A stretch of DNA of 19,345 nt from Pseudomonadota bacterium (GTDB lineage: Bacteria; Pseudomonadota; Alphaproteobacteria; Sphingomonadales; Sphingomonadaceae): contig JAFABD010000010.1 of NCBI GenBank assembly GCA_023426225.1, positions 1-19,345 of the forward strand. Direction: 5' to 3'. Below the pieces are notes generated by a model, which was given only the letters and a program-made list of their open reading frames with translations, was not told the origin of the DNA and searched no databases. Positions 7,369-14,240 of this stretch are shown piece after piece. The position numbers and the translations under genes are program-made. How positions within the stretch are numbered: the first letter of the stretch is position 1; each line of letters starts with the position of its first letter.

Positions 7369-7908
7369 TTACTTGGCGCGTTCGACGTCCTCGAAACCGA
7401 GTTCGAGCGGGGTCGCGCGGCCGAAGATCGAGATCGAGACCTTGACCCGGTTCTTGTCGTAATCGAGTTCCTCGACCACGCCCGAGAAGGTCGCGAAGTT
7501 GCCCGAGACGACCTTGACCGTGTCGCCGATGTCGTAATCGACCTTGACCTTGGTCTTGGGCGCCGCAGCGGCGGCCTCTTCCTTGGTGTTGAGGATGCGC
7601 GCAGCCTCGTTCTCGGTGATCGGCTGGGGCTTGCCGCTGGCGCCGAGGAAGCCCGTCACCTTCGGCGTGTTCTTCACCAGGTGATAGACGTCATCGTTCA
7701 TGTCGAGCTTGGCAAGGACATAGCCCGGGAAGAACTTGCGTTCGGCCTGGATCTTCTTGCCGCGGCGAACCTCGGTGACGGTTTCGGTCGGCACCTCGAC
7801 CGCGTCGACGAAGCGTTCGAGCCCGAGACGGGTGGCGTCGGCAAGGATCTGATCGCGAACCTTGCCCTCGAATCCGGAATAGGCGTGGATGATGTACCAG
7901 CGCGACAT
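7369..7908 (-). CDS. nusG: Transcription termination/antitermination factor NusG
   Basis: This 179-residue protein binds the RNA polymerase clamp, reduces pausing, and links polymerase to Rho or to the ribosome (S10). The NGN domain runs from WYIIHAYSGFE (residues 3-13) to about 110, with FFPGYVLAKLD and the NTPKVTGFLG segment. An Ala-rich linker precedes the KOW domain, which contains GDTVKVVSGNFATFSG and ends with PLELGFEDVER. The length is standard. The ATG at 7908 follows AGGGA; the longer frame reaching to 7977 would run through secE and lacks NusG-like sequence. Only 10 bp separate it from secE, so the two form one transcription unit. Confidence 0.98.
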   Translation of the reverse strand: MSRWYIIHAYSGFEGKVRDQILADATRLGLERFVDAVEVPTETVTEVRRGKKIQAERKFFPGYVLAKLDMNDDVYHLVKNTPKVTGFLGASGKPQPITENEAARILNTKEEAAAAAPKTKVKVDYDIGDTVKVVSGNFATFSGVVEELDYDKNRVKVSISIFGRATPLELGFEDVERAK

Positions 7909-7918
7909 CGGCGTCCCT

Positions 7919-8116
7919 TTACTGAGCGAGGCTGAGCAGGAAGCGGACGACCGCGTCGAAGAACGCGTCCACGCCAAGGAAGAACATGCCGAGAAGCGAC
8001 GTCATGATCAACACCATGACGCCGGTCATGATCGTTTCCTTGCGCGTCGGCCAGACGACCTTCTTTGCCTCGGCCTTCACCTGGTTCATGAATTCGACGG
8101 GACTGGTCTTTGCCAC
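7919..8116 (-). CDS. secE: Preprotein translocase subunit SecE
   Basis: This 65-residue protein is the small clamp subunit of the SecYEG inner-membrane channel. It has a short amphipathic region (EFMNQVKAEAKKVVWPTRKE, with the family hallmark VWPTRKE) and a single membrane span (about residues 30-60). A GTG start at 8116 is chosen because it gives MAKTSPVEF, the usual N terminus in alphaproteobacteria, and GAGGG lies 8-10 bases upstream. The frame stays open to another GTG at 8242, but the extra 42 residues are Arg-rich, lack family similarity and overlap the predicted promoter. nusG follows 10 bp downstream. Confidence 0.95.
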   Translation of the reverse strand: MAKTSPVEFMNQVKAEAKKVVWPTRKETIMTGVMVLIMTSLLGMFFLGVDAFFDAVVRFLLSLAQ

Positions 8117-8223
8117 CTGGGCCACCCTCGCTAAAACTTGTTCCGGTTGCGGGGCATGGGTCCGCTGCCCGGCCCTTGCGAGGGACCGGCGCTTTTCCTT
8201 CCGCGCTGTCGGATTGAGCCCTC

Positions 8224-8252
8224 TATCTAGACGCTTCGCCACGGCGGCGCAA
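8224..8252 (-). promoter_or_regulatory. Predicted promoter of secE-nusG
   Basis: TTGCGC (8252-8247) and TAGATA (8229-8224) are separated by exactly 17 bp. The predicted start near 8217 gives a 5' leader of about 100 nt before the secE GTG. The boxes fit the E. coli consensus poorly, but the same architecture occurs before the tRNA-Trp gene in this window (TTGCGG, 17 bp, TAGATG), which raises confidence. Confidence 0.5.
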
Positions 8253-8271
8253 GGTCTGCCATGGCGAAGCG
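8232..8271. repeat. 10-bp perfect inverted repeat between secE and the yqaA-like gene
   Basis: CGCTTCGCCA (8232-8241) and TGGCGAAGCG (8262-8271) form a perfect 10-bp inverted repeat with a 20-base spacer. It lies 14 bp after the yqaA-like stop codon and encloses the predicted secE -35 box. There is no T tract after the stem on either strand, so a standard intrinsic terminator is unlikely. It may be an mRNA 3' end hairpin or a protein-binding site. Confidence 0.45.
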
Positions 8272-8284
8272 CCGCCGCCGCGCA

Positions 8285-8863
8285 TCAGAGATAGGCGACC
8301 GCGACGAAACCCCCGACGAGCAGGATCAGGAAACCCCAGGCGAAGAGGTTGAGCCGTTCCTCGATGAAGGTCTGCACCGGCTGGCCGAAGCGGCGGAGCA
8401 GCGCGGCGATCAGGAAGAAGCGCGCGCCGCGCGTGATCGCGCACAGCAACACGAACAGCGGGAAGTTGAAGTGCGCGATGCCGCTGGCGATCGTCACCAG
8501 CTTGAACGGAATGGGGGTGAGCCCCTTCAGCAGGATGATCGCGGCGCCGTATTCGCCGTACATATGCTGAAACTGCCCGATCTTTTCCTGCATGTGATAG
8601 AGCTGGATCAGCCACTGGCCGACGCTTTCGAGCAGGTAATAGCCGATCGCATAGCCGAGCATCGCGCCGAGCACCGAGGCGATCGTGCACACCGCCGCGA
8701 TCGTATAGGCGCGGTCGCGGCGCGCGAGCACCATCGGCACGACCATCGCGTCGGGGGGGATGGGAAAGAAGCTGCTTTCCGCAAAAGCGACGATCGCGAG
8801 GCTGCGCAGCGCGTGGCGGTGATGCGCCATGCGCAGCACCCAGTCATACATCGGGCGAAACAT
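8285..8863 (-). CDS. YqaA/DedA-like (VTT domain) inner-membrane protein
   Basis: This 192-residue membrane protein resembles the YqaA branch of the DedA/SNARE-associated family. Some DedA members flip lipid carriers, but the role of YqaA-type proteins is not settled. Visible features are AESSFFPIPPDAMVVP near residues 28-43, a Gly-rich membrane segment (LGAMLGYAIGYYLLES), the segment KGLTPIPFKLVTIASG, and a hydrophobic C terminus (GFLILLVGGFVAVAYL). The ATG at 8863 is the likely start, with AGGA 12 bases upstream; an internal ATG four codons later is possible. The frame stays open upstream through the tRNA gene, which cannot be coding. It lies between tRNA-Trp and secE on the same strand. No promoter of its own was recognised. 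Confidence 0.85.
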   Translation of the reverse strand: MFRPMYDWVLRMAHHRHALRSLAIVAFAESSFFPIPPDAMVVPMVLARRDRAYTIAAVCTIASVLGAMLGYAIGYYLLESVGQWLIQLYHMQEKIGQFQHMYGEYGAAIILLKGLTPIPFKLVTIASGIAHFNFPLFVLLCAITRGARFFLIAALLRRFGQPVQTFIEERLNLFAWGFLILLVGGFVAVAYL

Positions 8864-8996
8864 GCGTATCCGGTTTCCTAGGGACGTTTGCCCCGCCTTT
8901 GCAGGTTCCGCGCTGCGGTGCAATCGAAGCGGTGTCGCGGCGGACGCGCGCGCGGCGCACGGATGCGGCGGCGGGATGATTCGCGCTGTCGGGAAA

Positions 8997-9073
8997 TGGC
9001 AGGGGCGCTCGGATTCGAACCGAGGGCCTTCGGTTTTGGAGACCGACGCTCTAACCAGCTGAGCTACGCCCCT
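8997..9073 (-). tRNA. trpT: tRNA-Trp (anticodon CCA)
   Basis: The 77-base gene folds into a full cloverleaf on the minus strand. The acceptor stem is AGGGGCG with CGCCCCT, followed by T8-A9. The D stem is GCTC/GAGC around AGCTGGTTA. The anticodon stem is TCGGT/ACCGA with loop CTCCAAA, giving anticodon CCA. A five-base variable loop follows, then the T stem CTCGG/CCGAG with loop TTCGAAT. The discriminator base is G, as usual for bacterial tRNA-Trp, and the terminal CCA is encoded (8999-8997). A tRNA-Trp gene close upstream of secE-nusG is a known bacterial arrangement. Confidence 0.98.
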
Positions 9074-9125
9074 AATCCCACCGGCCCTGGCGCGGCGTGC
9101 GTGCCGGGGCGGGTTGGTTCGGCGG

Positions 9126-9154
9126 CATCTAGCGGGGTCCGCGCCCCGCCGCAA
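9126..9154 (-). promoter_or_regulatory. Predicted promoter of tRNA-Trp
   Basis: TTGCGG (9154-9149) and TAGATG (9131-9126) are separated by 17 bp. The predicted start near 9119 lies about 46 bases before the mature tRNA 5' end, a normal length for a leader trimmed by RNase P. The same box pair and spacing precede secE. Confidence 0.5.
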
Positions 9155-9222
9155 GGGGGGAGACGCACCGCACGGGCGAGAAATCGTGCGCCGCAAATCG
9201 CGCGGCCGGGACGATGCGGCCG

Positions 9223-9245
9223 CCGGGGCGCGGACGTCGCCCCGG
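9223..9245 (-). terminator. GC hairpin abutting the GGDEF-EAL stop codon
   Basis: CCGGGGCG (9223-9230) and CGCCCCGG (9238-9245) form a perfect 8-bp stem with a seven-base loop, directly next to the stop codon at 9246-9248. There is no T tract, so it is not a standard intrinsic terminator. It may protect the mRNA 3' end or act with Rho. Confidence 0.35.
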
Positions 9246-11603
9246 TCAGGCGGCGGCGATGCTGTCCGGATCGTGCATCGTGAGCTGGCGCGCCTCCTCG
9301 ACCGGGAGGGGACGGCCGAAATAATAGCCTTGGACCTTGGTGCAGCCGAACCGCTGGACCATCAGATGCTCCTCCTCGGTCTCCACCCCCTCGGCGGTGG
9401 TGGCCATGCCGAGGCTTTCGGCGAGCGCGACGACGGCGCGGATGATCGCGACCGCCTCCTTGCCGCCGCGCGCCGCGGCCTGGATGAAGCTGCGGTCGAT
9501 CTTGATCGAGCTGAAGCGTGTGTGCGCCAGATAGCCGAGCGACGAATAGCCGGTGCCGAAATCGTCGAGGCTGAGCCGCACGCCGAGGTCGAGCACCTTT
9601 TCGAGCACCTGCGTCGCGGCGGTGCCTTCGCGCATGAACACGCTTTCGGTGACTTCGAGTTCGAGCCGTTCGGCCGGCAGCCCCGACTGGGCGAGCGCCT
9701 GGGCGACGACGCTGGCAAAGGCGGGGTTGTGGAGCTGTTCGGGGCTGACATTGACCGCGATGCGCGCCGGGACGTGCCAGCGCGCGGCCTCCTGGCAGGC
9801 GGTACGCAGCACCCATTCGCCGATCGGCACGATCAGCCGCGCATCCTCGGCGAGCGGGATGAACTTGGACGGCGGGATCGCGCCATGTTCCGGATGCGTC
9901 CAGCGCACCAGCGCCTCGAACCCGTTGAGCTGTCCCGTCGCGGCGCTGACCACCGGCTGATAGGCGAGGTGGAGCTGGCCGTTCTCGACCGCACTGCGCA
10001 GCGCGATCTCGAGCACGCGGCGTTCCTCGGCGGCGACGTGGAGCTGGGGCTCATAGGCGTGGAAGACGCCGCCGCCCTGGTCCTTCGAGCGATAGAGCGC
10101 GAGGTCGGCCGAGCGGATCAGCATCTCGGCGGTGCGGCCGTCGCGCGGGCCGATCGCGAGGCCGACCGAGGCGCCGATATAGAGCGTGTGGTTGTCGACC
10201 TCATAGGGCCGCGACAGCACCTCGATGATCGTCCGCGCGAGCCGTTCGACGCGCGCGCTGTCGTTGGCATCGCGGACGACGACGGCAAATTCGTCGCCGC
10301 CGAGACGGCCGATGATCTCGTTGTCGGTCATCATCTGCTGAAGCCGCTCGGACACGCGGCCGAGCAGTCGGTCGCCGACCGGATGGCCGAGCGTGTCGTT
10401 GACCGCCTTGAAGCGATCGAGGTCGATCATCATGAAGGCGCAGCGCGCGCCCCATCGCTCGGCATCGGCGACCGCGCGGACGAGCGCTTCGTTGACGTGA
10501 CGGCGGTTGGGCAGCCCGGTGAGCGTGTCGAAGCGCGCCATGCGGTTGATCTTGTCCGCCGAGCGCCGCTGTTCGGTGACGTCGGAGCCGACGCCGCGAA
10601 AGCCGACAAAGGCGCCGCGATCGTCGAAGCGCGGGCTGGCCGACATCTCCCACCAGCGCTGCTGGCCGTCGACGAGCACGGGGAGGAGCAGGTCGCGGAA
10701 TGCCTCGCGCTGCTTGAGCTTGTCGGCGAGCTGGCGCAGCTCGGGCGCGAAATCGCCGGTGTCCCAGCTTGGACCGGCGAGAAGCTGGAGGAAGGGGGTG
10801 CCGTTGATCGTCGCGGGATCGGCGCCGATCGACAGCGCGAAACGCGGATTGGCGCGGACGACGCGGCGCTGGGCGTCGATTTCCCACAGCCAGTCGGAGC
10901 CGGCATCCTCGAACTCGCGCAGCAACAGGCTGACGGTCTCGTCGCGCTCGGCGATCGCGATCTCGGCGGCGCGGATCACGACGAGCGCGCGGCCGCGCTC
11001 GATCGTCGCGACGATGAGGAGAAGCATGAACAGCCCCGCGGCGGCGGCAAGCACCGAAAAGCCCTGCAGCGCGAGCTGGACGGCAAGCGCGCCGCCCGCG
11101 ACGGTGACGAAGAGCAGCGTCGACAGCGGCAGCGCCGCGGCCGTGACGGCGGCGGCGGTCATCAGGATCGACAGCACGAGCAGCAGCGCGGCATAGGTCG
11201 GCGCATCGGCCGCGCGGCCGAAGGCGAGCGGCGGCACCGCCCAGATCGCGCCGAGCGCCAGCCCCTCGAGCGCGGTCTCGCGGACTTCCTCGAGGCTGGC
11301 GGTGGTCCGGTCGCTCGACCGATGGCGCAGGCGGCGCAGCGCGACCGCGCACGCGATCATCGCGGTGACGCCGCCCCAGCCGACGAGCTGCCACAGCGGC
11401 TCGCGCCCGGCGAGCGCCATCACCAGCAGCCCCGCACCGACCAGATTGGCGGCGAACAGGGCGAGCGCATAGCGGCCGCCGGCGCGCAGCTGGGCCGCGC
11501 GGATCGGTCCCCAATCGGTCGAATCGGCAGGGTCATAGAGCCCGAGCAGCGCCCAGGCGTTGATCCGCGGCGACGCGAATTGCGAATTGGTCTGGCTGGT
11601 CAC
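9246..11603 (-). CDS. Membrane-anchored PAS-GGDEF-EAL cyclic-di-GMP enzyme
   Basis: This 785-residue protein combines a diguanylate cyclase and a cyclic-di-GMP phosphodiesterase domain, so it should set local second-messenger levels that govern motility versus attachment. Five or six hydrophobic segments fill about residues 45-202. A PAS domain follows (about 225-350, with SDWLWEIDAQ and VGSDVTEQRR). The GGDEF domain (about 355-515) has an intact GGDEF at 435-439 and DLDRFKAVND. The EAL domain (about 525-775) keeps E563, N618, E650, DD680-681, K701 and E738, so it looks catalytically complete. No RxxD inhibitory site lies five residues before GGDEF. The start is a GTG at 11603 with a weak ribosome site; an in-frame stop nine codons upstream limits alternatives. 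It follows the acyl-AMP ligase gene after 142 bp. Confidence 0.95.
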   Translation of the reverse strand: MTSQTNSQFASPRINAWALLGLYDPADSTDWGPIRAAQLRAGGRYALALFAANLVGAGLLVMALAGREPLWQLVGWGGVTAMIACAVALRRLRHRSSDRTTASLEEVRETALEGLALGAIWAVPPLAFGRAADAPTYAALLLVLSILMTAAAVTAAALPLSTLLFVTVAGGALAVQLALQGFSVLAAAAGLFMLLLIVATIERGRALVVIRAAEIAIAERDETVSLLLREFEDAGSDWLWEIDAQRRVVRANPRFALSIGADPATINGTPFLQLLAGPSWDTGDFAPELRQLADKLKQREAFRDLLLPVLVDGQQRWWEMSASPRFDDRGAFVGFRGVGSDVTEQRRSADKINRMARFDTLTGLPNRRHVNEALVRAVADAERWGARCAFMMIDLDRFKAVNDTLGHPVGDRLLGRVSERLQQMMTDNEIIGRLGGDEFAVVVRDANDSARVERLARTIIEVLSRPYEVDNHTLYIGASVGLAIGPRDGRTAEMLIRSADLALYRSKDQGGGVFHAYEPQLHVAAEERRVLEIALRSAVENGQLHLAYQPVVSAATGQLNGFEALVRWTHPEHGAIPPSKFIPLAEDARLIVPIGEWVLRTACQEAARWHVPARIAVNVSPEQLHNPAFASVVAQALAQSGLPAERLELEVTESVFMREGTAATQVLEKVLDLGVRLSLDDFGTGYSSLGYLAHTRFSSIKIDRSFIQAAARGGKEAVAIIRAVVALAESLGMATTAEGVETEEEHLMVQRFGCTKVQGYYFGRPLPVEEARQLTMHDPDSIAAA

Positions 11604-11676
11604 CCGCCGAACATACAGCCGCGCTGGTTAGCGACTGGTTGCGGCGGCGGCAGGTTTTGGAAAAAGCCGGGACGGG

Positions 11677-11709
11677 GGATGCGCCGCGGGCGAGCCCGCC
11701 GGCGCATCC
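11677..11709 (-). terminator. Large hairpin between the acyl-AMP ligase and GGDEF-EAL genes
   Basis: GGATGCGCC (11677-11685) pairs perfectly with GGCGCATCC (11701-11709). An inner stem GCGGG (11686-11690) with CCCGC (11695-11699) extends it, leaving one bulged base. On the minus strand a CTTTTTCC tract appears only about 11 bases after the stem. It may be a weak or Rho-assisted terminator of the ligase gene. Confidence 0.45.
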
Positions 11710-11723
11710 GGCCCGGTCGTCAT

Positions 11724-11744
11724 CGGCCGCCGGCGCGGCGGCCG
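11724..11744 (-). terminator. GC hairpin abutting the acyl-AMP ligase stop codon
   Basis: CGGCCGCC (11724-11731) and GGCGGCCG (11737-11744) form a perfect 8-bp stem with a five-base loop, one base from the stop codon at 11746-11748. No T tract follows. It mirrors the hairpin at the end of the GGDEF-EAL gene. Confidence 0.35.
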
Positions 11745-11745
11745 G

Positions 11746-13515
11746 TCAGGCGGCGATGTCGTAGGGCTTGATCGCGCCCGCGAGGTAGAGATTGCGCGCC
11801 TTGGCGCGGCTGAGCTTGCCCGAGCTGGTGCGCGGCAGCGTGCGCGGCGGCACCAGTTCGATCACGCAGTTCATGCCGGTGACCGCGCGGACGCGCTCGC
11901 GAATCTCGTCGCGCAGCCGCGCGCGTTCGCGATCGTCCGAGGTGCGGCACTGGACGAGCACCGCCGGCGTCTCCTCGCCGCCGGGCGTGGTGATCGCGAA
12001 GGCGGCGATATCGCCCTGCTTGAAGCCGGGAAGCTGCTCGACCGCCCATTCGATGTCCTGCGGCCAGTGATTGCGGCCGTTGACGATGATCATGTCCTTC
12101 GCCCGGCCGACAATGTAGATATAACCGTCGGACATATAGCCCATGTCACCGGTGTCGAGCCAGCCGTCCTTCATGCAGGCGTCGGTCGATTCCTGGTCGC
12201 GGAAATAGCCGACCATCAGCGACGGCCCCTTGCACCACACCTTGCCGATCGCGCGTTCGGGAAGCGGCGTGCCGTCTTCCTCGCGCACCTCGACCTGCAT
12301 GTCCTTCACCGGCTTGCCGCAATTGACGATCGCGCGGAAACGCTGCGGCCGGCCGCTGCCCTGGGGGCTGCCCGAAAGCTGCGTTTCCTCGACCAGCTCG
12401 ACCACGATCCCTTCGCCCGGCGGCATCAGCGACACCGCGAGCGTCGCCTCGGCAAGGCCGTAACTGGGCAGGAAGGCCGAGGCGTTGAAGCCCGCATCGG
12501 CGAAAGCGTCGACGAACGACTGCATCACGTCGGGCCGGATCATGTCGGCGCCGTTGCCCGCGATGCGCCAGCGCGACAGGTCGAACCGCTCGCTCGCGCG
12601 CGTCTGGGTCGAGATGCGGCGCGCGCAGATGTCGTAGCCGAAGGTCGGCGAATAGGAGATGCTGGTGCCCGGATTGCGGCTGACCATGTCGAGCCAGGCG
12701 AGCGGACGCCGCGCGAAATCCTCGGTCTTGAGATAGTCGGTCGAGACCTGGTTGGCCACGATCGACAGGAAGCAGCCGACCAGCCCCATGTCATGATACC
12801 AGGGCAGCCACGAGACGCAGCGGTCGGTCTCGAGAAGCTGCATCCCGTGCGAATGTGCGGCGAGGTTGTTGAGCAGCGCGTGGTGCGTGATCGCCACGCC
12901 ATGCGGAAAGCGCGTCGAACCGCTGGAATATTGCAGATAGGCGATGTCGTCGCTCTTCGCCTGCGGCAGCGGGGCCTCGGGCGCGGGGCGCGTGTCGAAT
13001 TCGTCCCAGGCGATCCCCTGCGTCCCCGCAAGCCGTGCCGCCTCGGCGCACATCGCGCCGAGTTCGGGCGGGAAGAGCAGCATCGTCGGATCGCAGCTGT
13101 CGAGCTGGACGCGAAGCTGGTCGATATAGGACTGCGCCCCGCCGAAGCTGGTCGGCAGCGGCAGCGGCACCGGCCACGCGCCGGCATAGACGACGCCGAA
13201 GAACAGCGCGGCGAACTCCGCCCCGGTCTCCGCGATCAGCGCGACGCGATCCTGCGGCCGGACGCCCGCGGCGATCAGGCGATGCGCCTGACGCAGCGCG
13301 TCGGTGCGCAGTTCGGAAAAGGGATAGGGGCGCACCAGCGTGCCGCGCGGGTCATGGAAATTCATCCCCCGACGGCCGCGCGCGGCATAGTCCAGCGCCT
13401 CGCCCAAGGTGGCGAAGTCGGCCAGGCGGCGCGGCAGCGTATCGTCGGTGGGGGTGGGAGCGACCGTCGTCGTCTCCGCGGCTTGTTGTTGCGATCCCGT
13501 GTCTTCCAAAATCAT
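11746..13515 (-). CDS. Fatty acyl-AMP ligase (FAAL family)
   Basis: This 589-residue member of the ANL adenylation superfamily should activate a fatty acid to acyl-AMP, usually for transfer to an acyl carrier protein instead of CoA. Motifs in order are the P-loop YSSGSTRFPHG (196-206), SWLPWYHDMGL (235-245), SYGLAEAT (351-358), GWLDTGDMGY (451-460), and GRAKDMIIVNGRNHWPQDIE (470-489). RNHxPQDIE is characteristic of FAALs. The catalytic lysine is K567 in TSSGKLSR. The first 25 residues are Thr/Gln/Pro-rich and likely disordered. The ATG at 13515 has GGGA nearby. No acyl carrier protein, polyketide synthase or sphingolipid gene lies in the window, so its acceptor is unknown. Sphingolipid or other lipid synthesis would be plausible in this group, but that is inference. 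It is divergent from recX. Confidence 0.92.
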   Translation of the reverse strand: MILEDTGSQQQAAETTTVAPTPTDDTLPRRLADFATLGEALDYAARGRRGMNFHDPRGTLVRPYPFSELRTDALRQAHRLIAAGVRPQDRVALIAETGAEFAALFFGVVYAGAWPVPLPLPTSFGGAQSYIDQLRVQLDSCDPTMLLFPPELGAMCAEAARLAGTQGIAWDEFDTRPAPEAPLPQAKSDDIAYLQYSSGSTRFPHGVAITHHALLNNLAAHSHGMQLLETDRCVSWLPWYHDMGLVGCFLSIVANQVSTDYLKTEDFARRPLAWLDMVSRNPGTSISYSPTFGYDICARRISTQTRASERFDLSRWRIAGNGADMIRPDVMQSFVDAFADAGFNASAFLPSYGLAEATLAVSLMPPGEGIVVELVEETQLSGSPQGSGRPQRFRAIVNCGKPVKDMQVEVREEDGTPLPERAIGKVWCKGPSLMVGYFRDQESTDACMKDGWLDTGDMGYMSDGYIYIVGRAKDMIIVNGRNHWPQDIEWAVEQLPGFKQGDIAAFAITTPGGEETPAVLVQCRTSDDRERARLRDEIRERVRAVTGMNCVIELVPPRTLPRTSSGKLSRAKARNLYLAGAIKPYDIAA

Positions 13516-13633
13516 TCTATGTCCCGTGCCCCTGTGAGGTAGCAGTTCGTGCTCCCCCGACGCAGCCCATCCGCCCGCGTCTGCTACGCACTATGGTTCA
13601 AAATCGGTTGCCAGTGTGGCACAAACAAGGCGC

Positions 13634-14164
13634 ATGGCCCGCACCCACCGCCCGCTTCCGCCCCTCGACAGCGCCGATCTGGAGCGGATCGCGCTCCGCT
13701 ACGTCGAACGCTTCGCAACTACAAGGGCCAAGCTGGCCGATTATCTGCGCCGCAAGCTGCGCGAGCGCGGCTGGGACGGCGATACCCCCGCCGATCCCGA
13801 TGCGCTGGCCGACCGGATGGTGGCGCGCGGCTATGTCGACGATGCCGCCTATGCCGCGGCGAAGGCACGGTCGATGGCGCGCCGCGGACTGGGCGCGCGT
13901 CGGGTTGCCGAGGCGCTGCGCCATGCCGGCGTCGACGATGCCGCCGCGCCGCCGCCCGACGACGATCCCGAGGCGGCGGCGATGGACAGTGCGCTGGTCT
14001 TTGCCCGCCGCCGCCGCATCGGCCCGTTCGCGAGCGCGCCCGCCGATCCCGACGCGCAACGCCGCCAGTTTGCCGCGATGCTGCGGGCCGGACACGCGCC
14101 GAACATCGCGCGCAAAATAGTCAAGATGTTTCCGGGGGAAGGGGAGGGGGAACTGTCCCGTTAA
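13634..14164 (+). CDS. recX: Regulatory protein RecX
   Basis: This 176-residue protein belongs to the RecX family, which binds RecA filaments and modulates their recombinase and coprotease activities. The three-helix repeats typical of RecX are visible as ALRYVERFATTRAKLADYLRRKL near the N terminus, then ADRMVARGYVDDAAYAAAKA and ARRGLGARRVAEALRHAGV. The Asp/Ala/Pro-rich stretch at about 107-118 is a family-like linker before the third repeat. The ATG at 13634 follows AAGG; a GTG six codons earlier is possible but has no ribosome site. recA is not in the window. The spacing of 118 bp to the divergent acyl-AMP ligase gene must hold promoters for both. Confidence 0.88.
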   Translation: MARTHRPLPPLDSADLERIALRYVERFATTRAKLADYLRRKLRERGWDGDTPADPDALADRMVARGYVDDAAYAAAKARSMARRGLGARRVAEALRHAGVDDAAAPPPDDDPEAAAMDSALVFARRRRIGPFASAPADPDAQRRQFAAMLRAGHAPNIARKIVKMFPGEGEGELSR

Positions 14165-14240
14165 GTGTCGCTTTTGCAGTGTATAAAGCGATTCAATCCG
14201 CCTTTGGTCTATGCTATCCATTCGGGTTGGGGGAATAGCA

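Noticed and set aside
6058..7935. A 625-codon plus-strand frame spanning the permease and nusG regions
   Set aside because: It crosses two clear minus-strand genes and the nusG terminator and encodes highly charged repetitive sequence typical of antisense frames.
8117..8242. N-terminal extension of secE to a GTG at 8242
   Set aside because: It overlaps the predicted leader, adds Arg-rich sequence foreign to SecE, and the GTG at 8116 has a better placed ribosome site.
8864..9196. Upstream extension of the yqaA-like frame
   Set aside because: It would translate through the tRNA-Trp gene.
8997..9245. tRNA-Trp as an attachment site for an integrated element
   Set aside because: No integrase gene and no repeated copy of the tRNA 3' end was seen in the window; the neighbours on both sides look like core genes.
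9114..11771. An 885-codon open frame on the plus strand opposite the GGDEF-EAL gene
   Set aside because: It is a shadow of codon bias in GC-rich DNA: Arg/Ala/Asp/Glu-rich low-complexity sequence with no family motifs, also running through the hairpin region at 11677-11744.
12067..13542. A 491-codon open frame opposite the acyl-AMP ligase gene
   Set aside because: Arg/His/Asp-rich sequence without recognisable motifs, while the minus-strand frame has a complete set of ANL family motifs.
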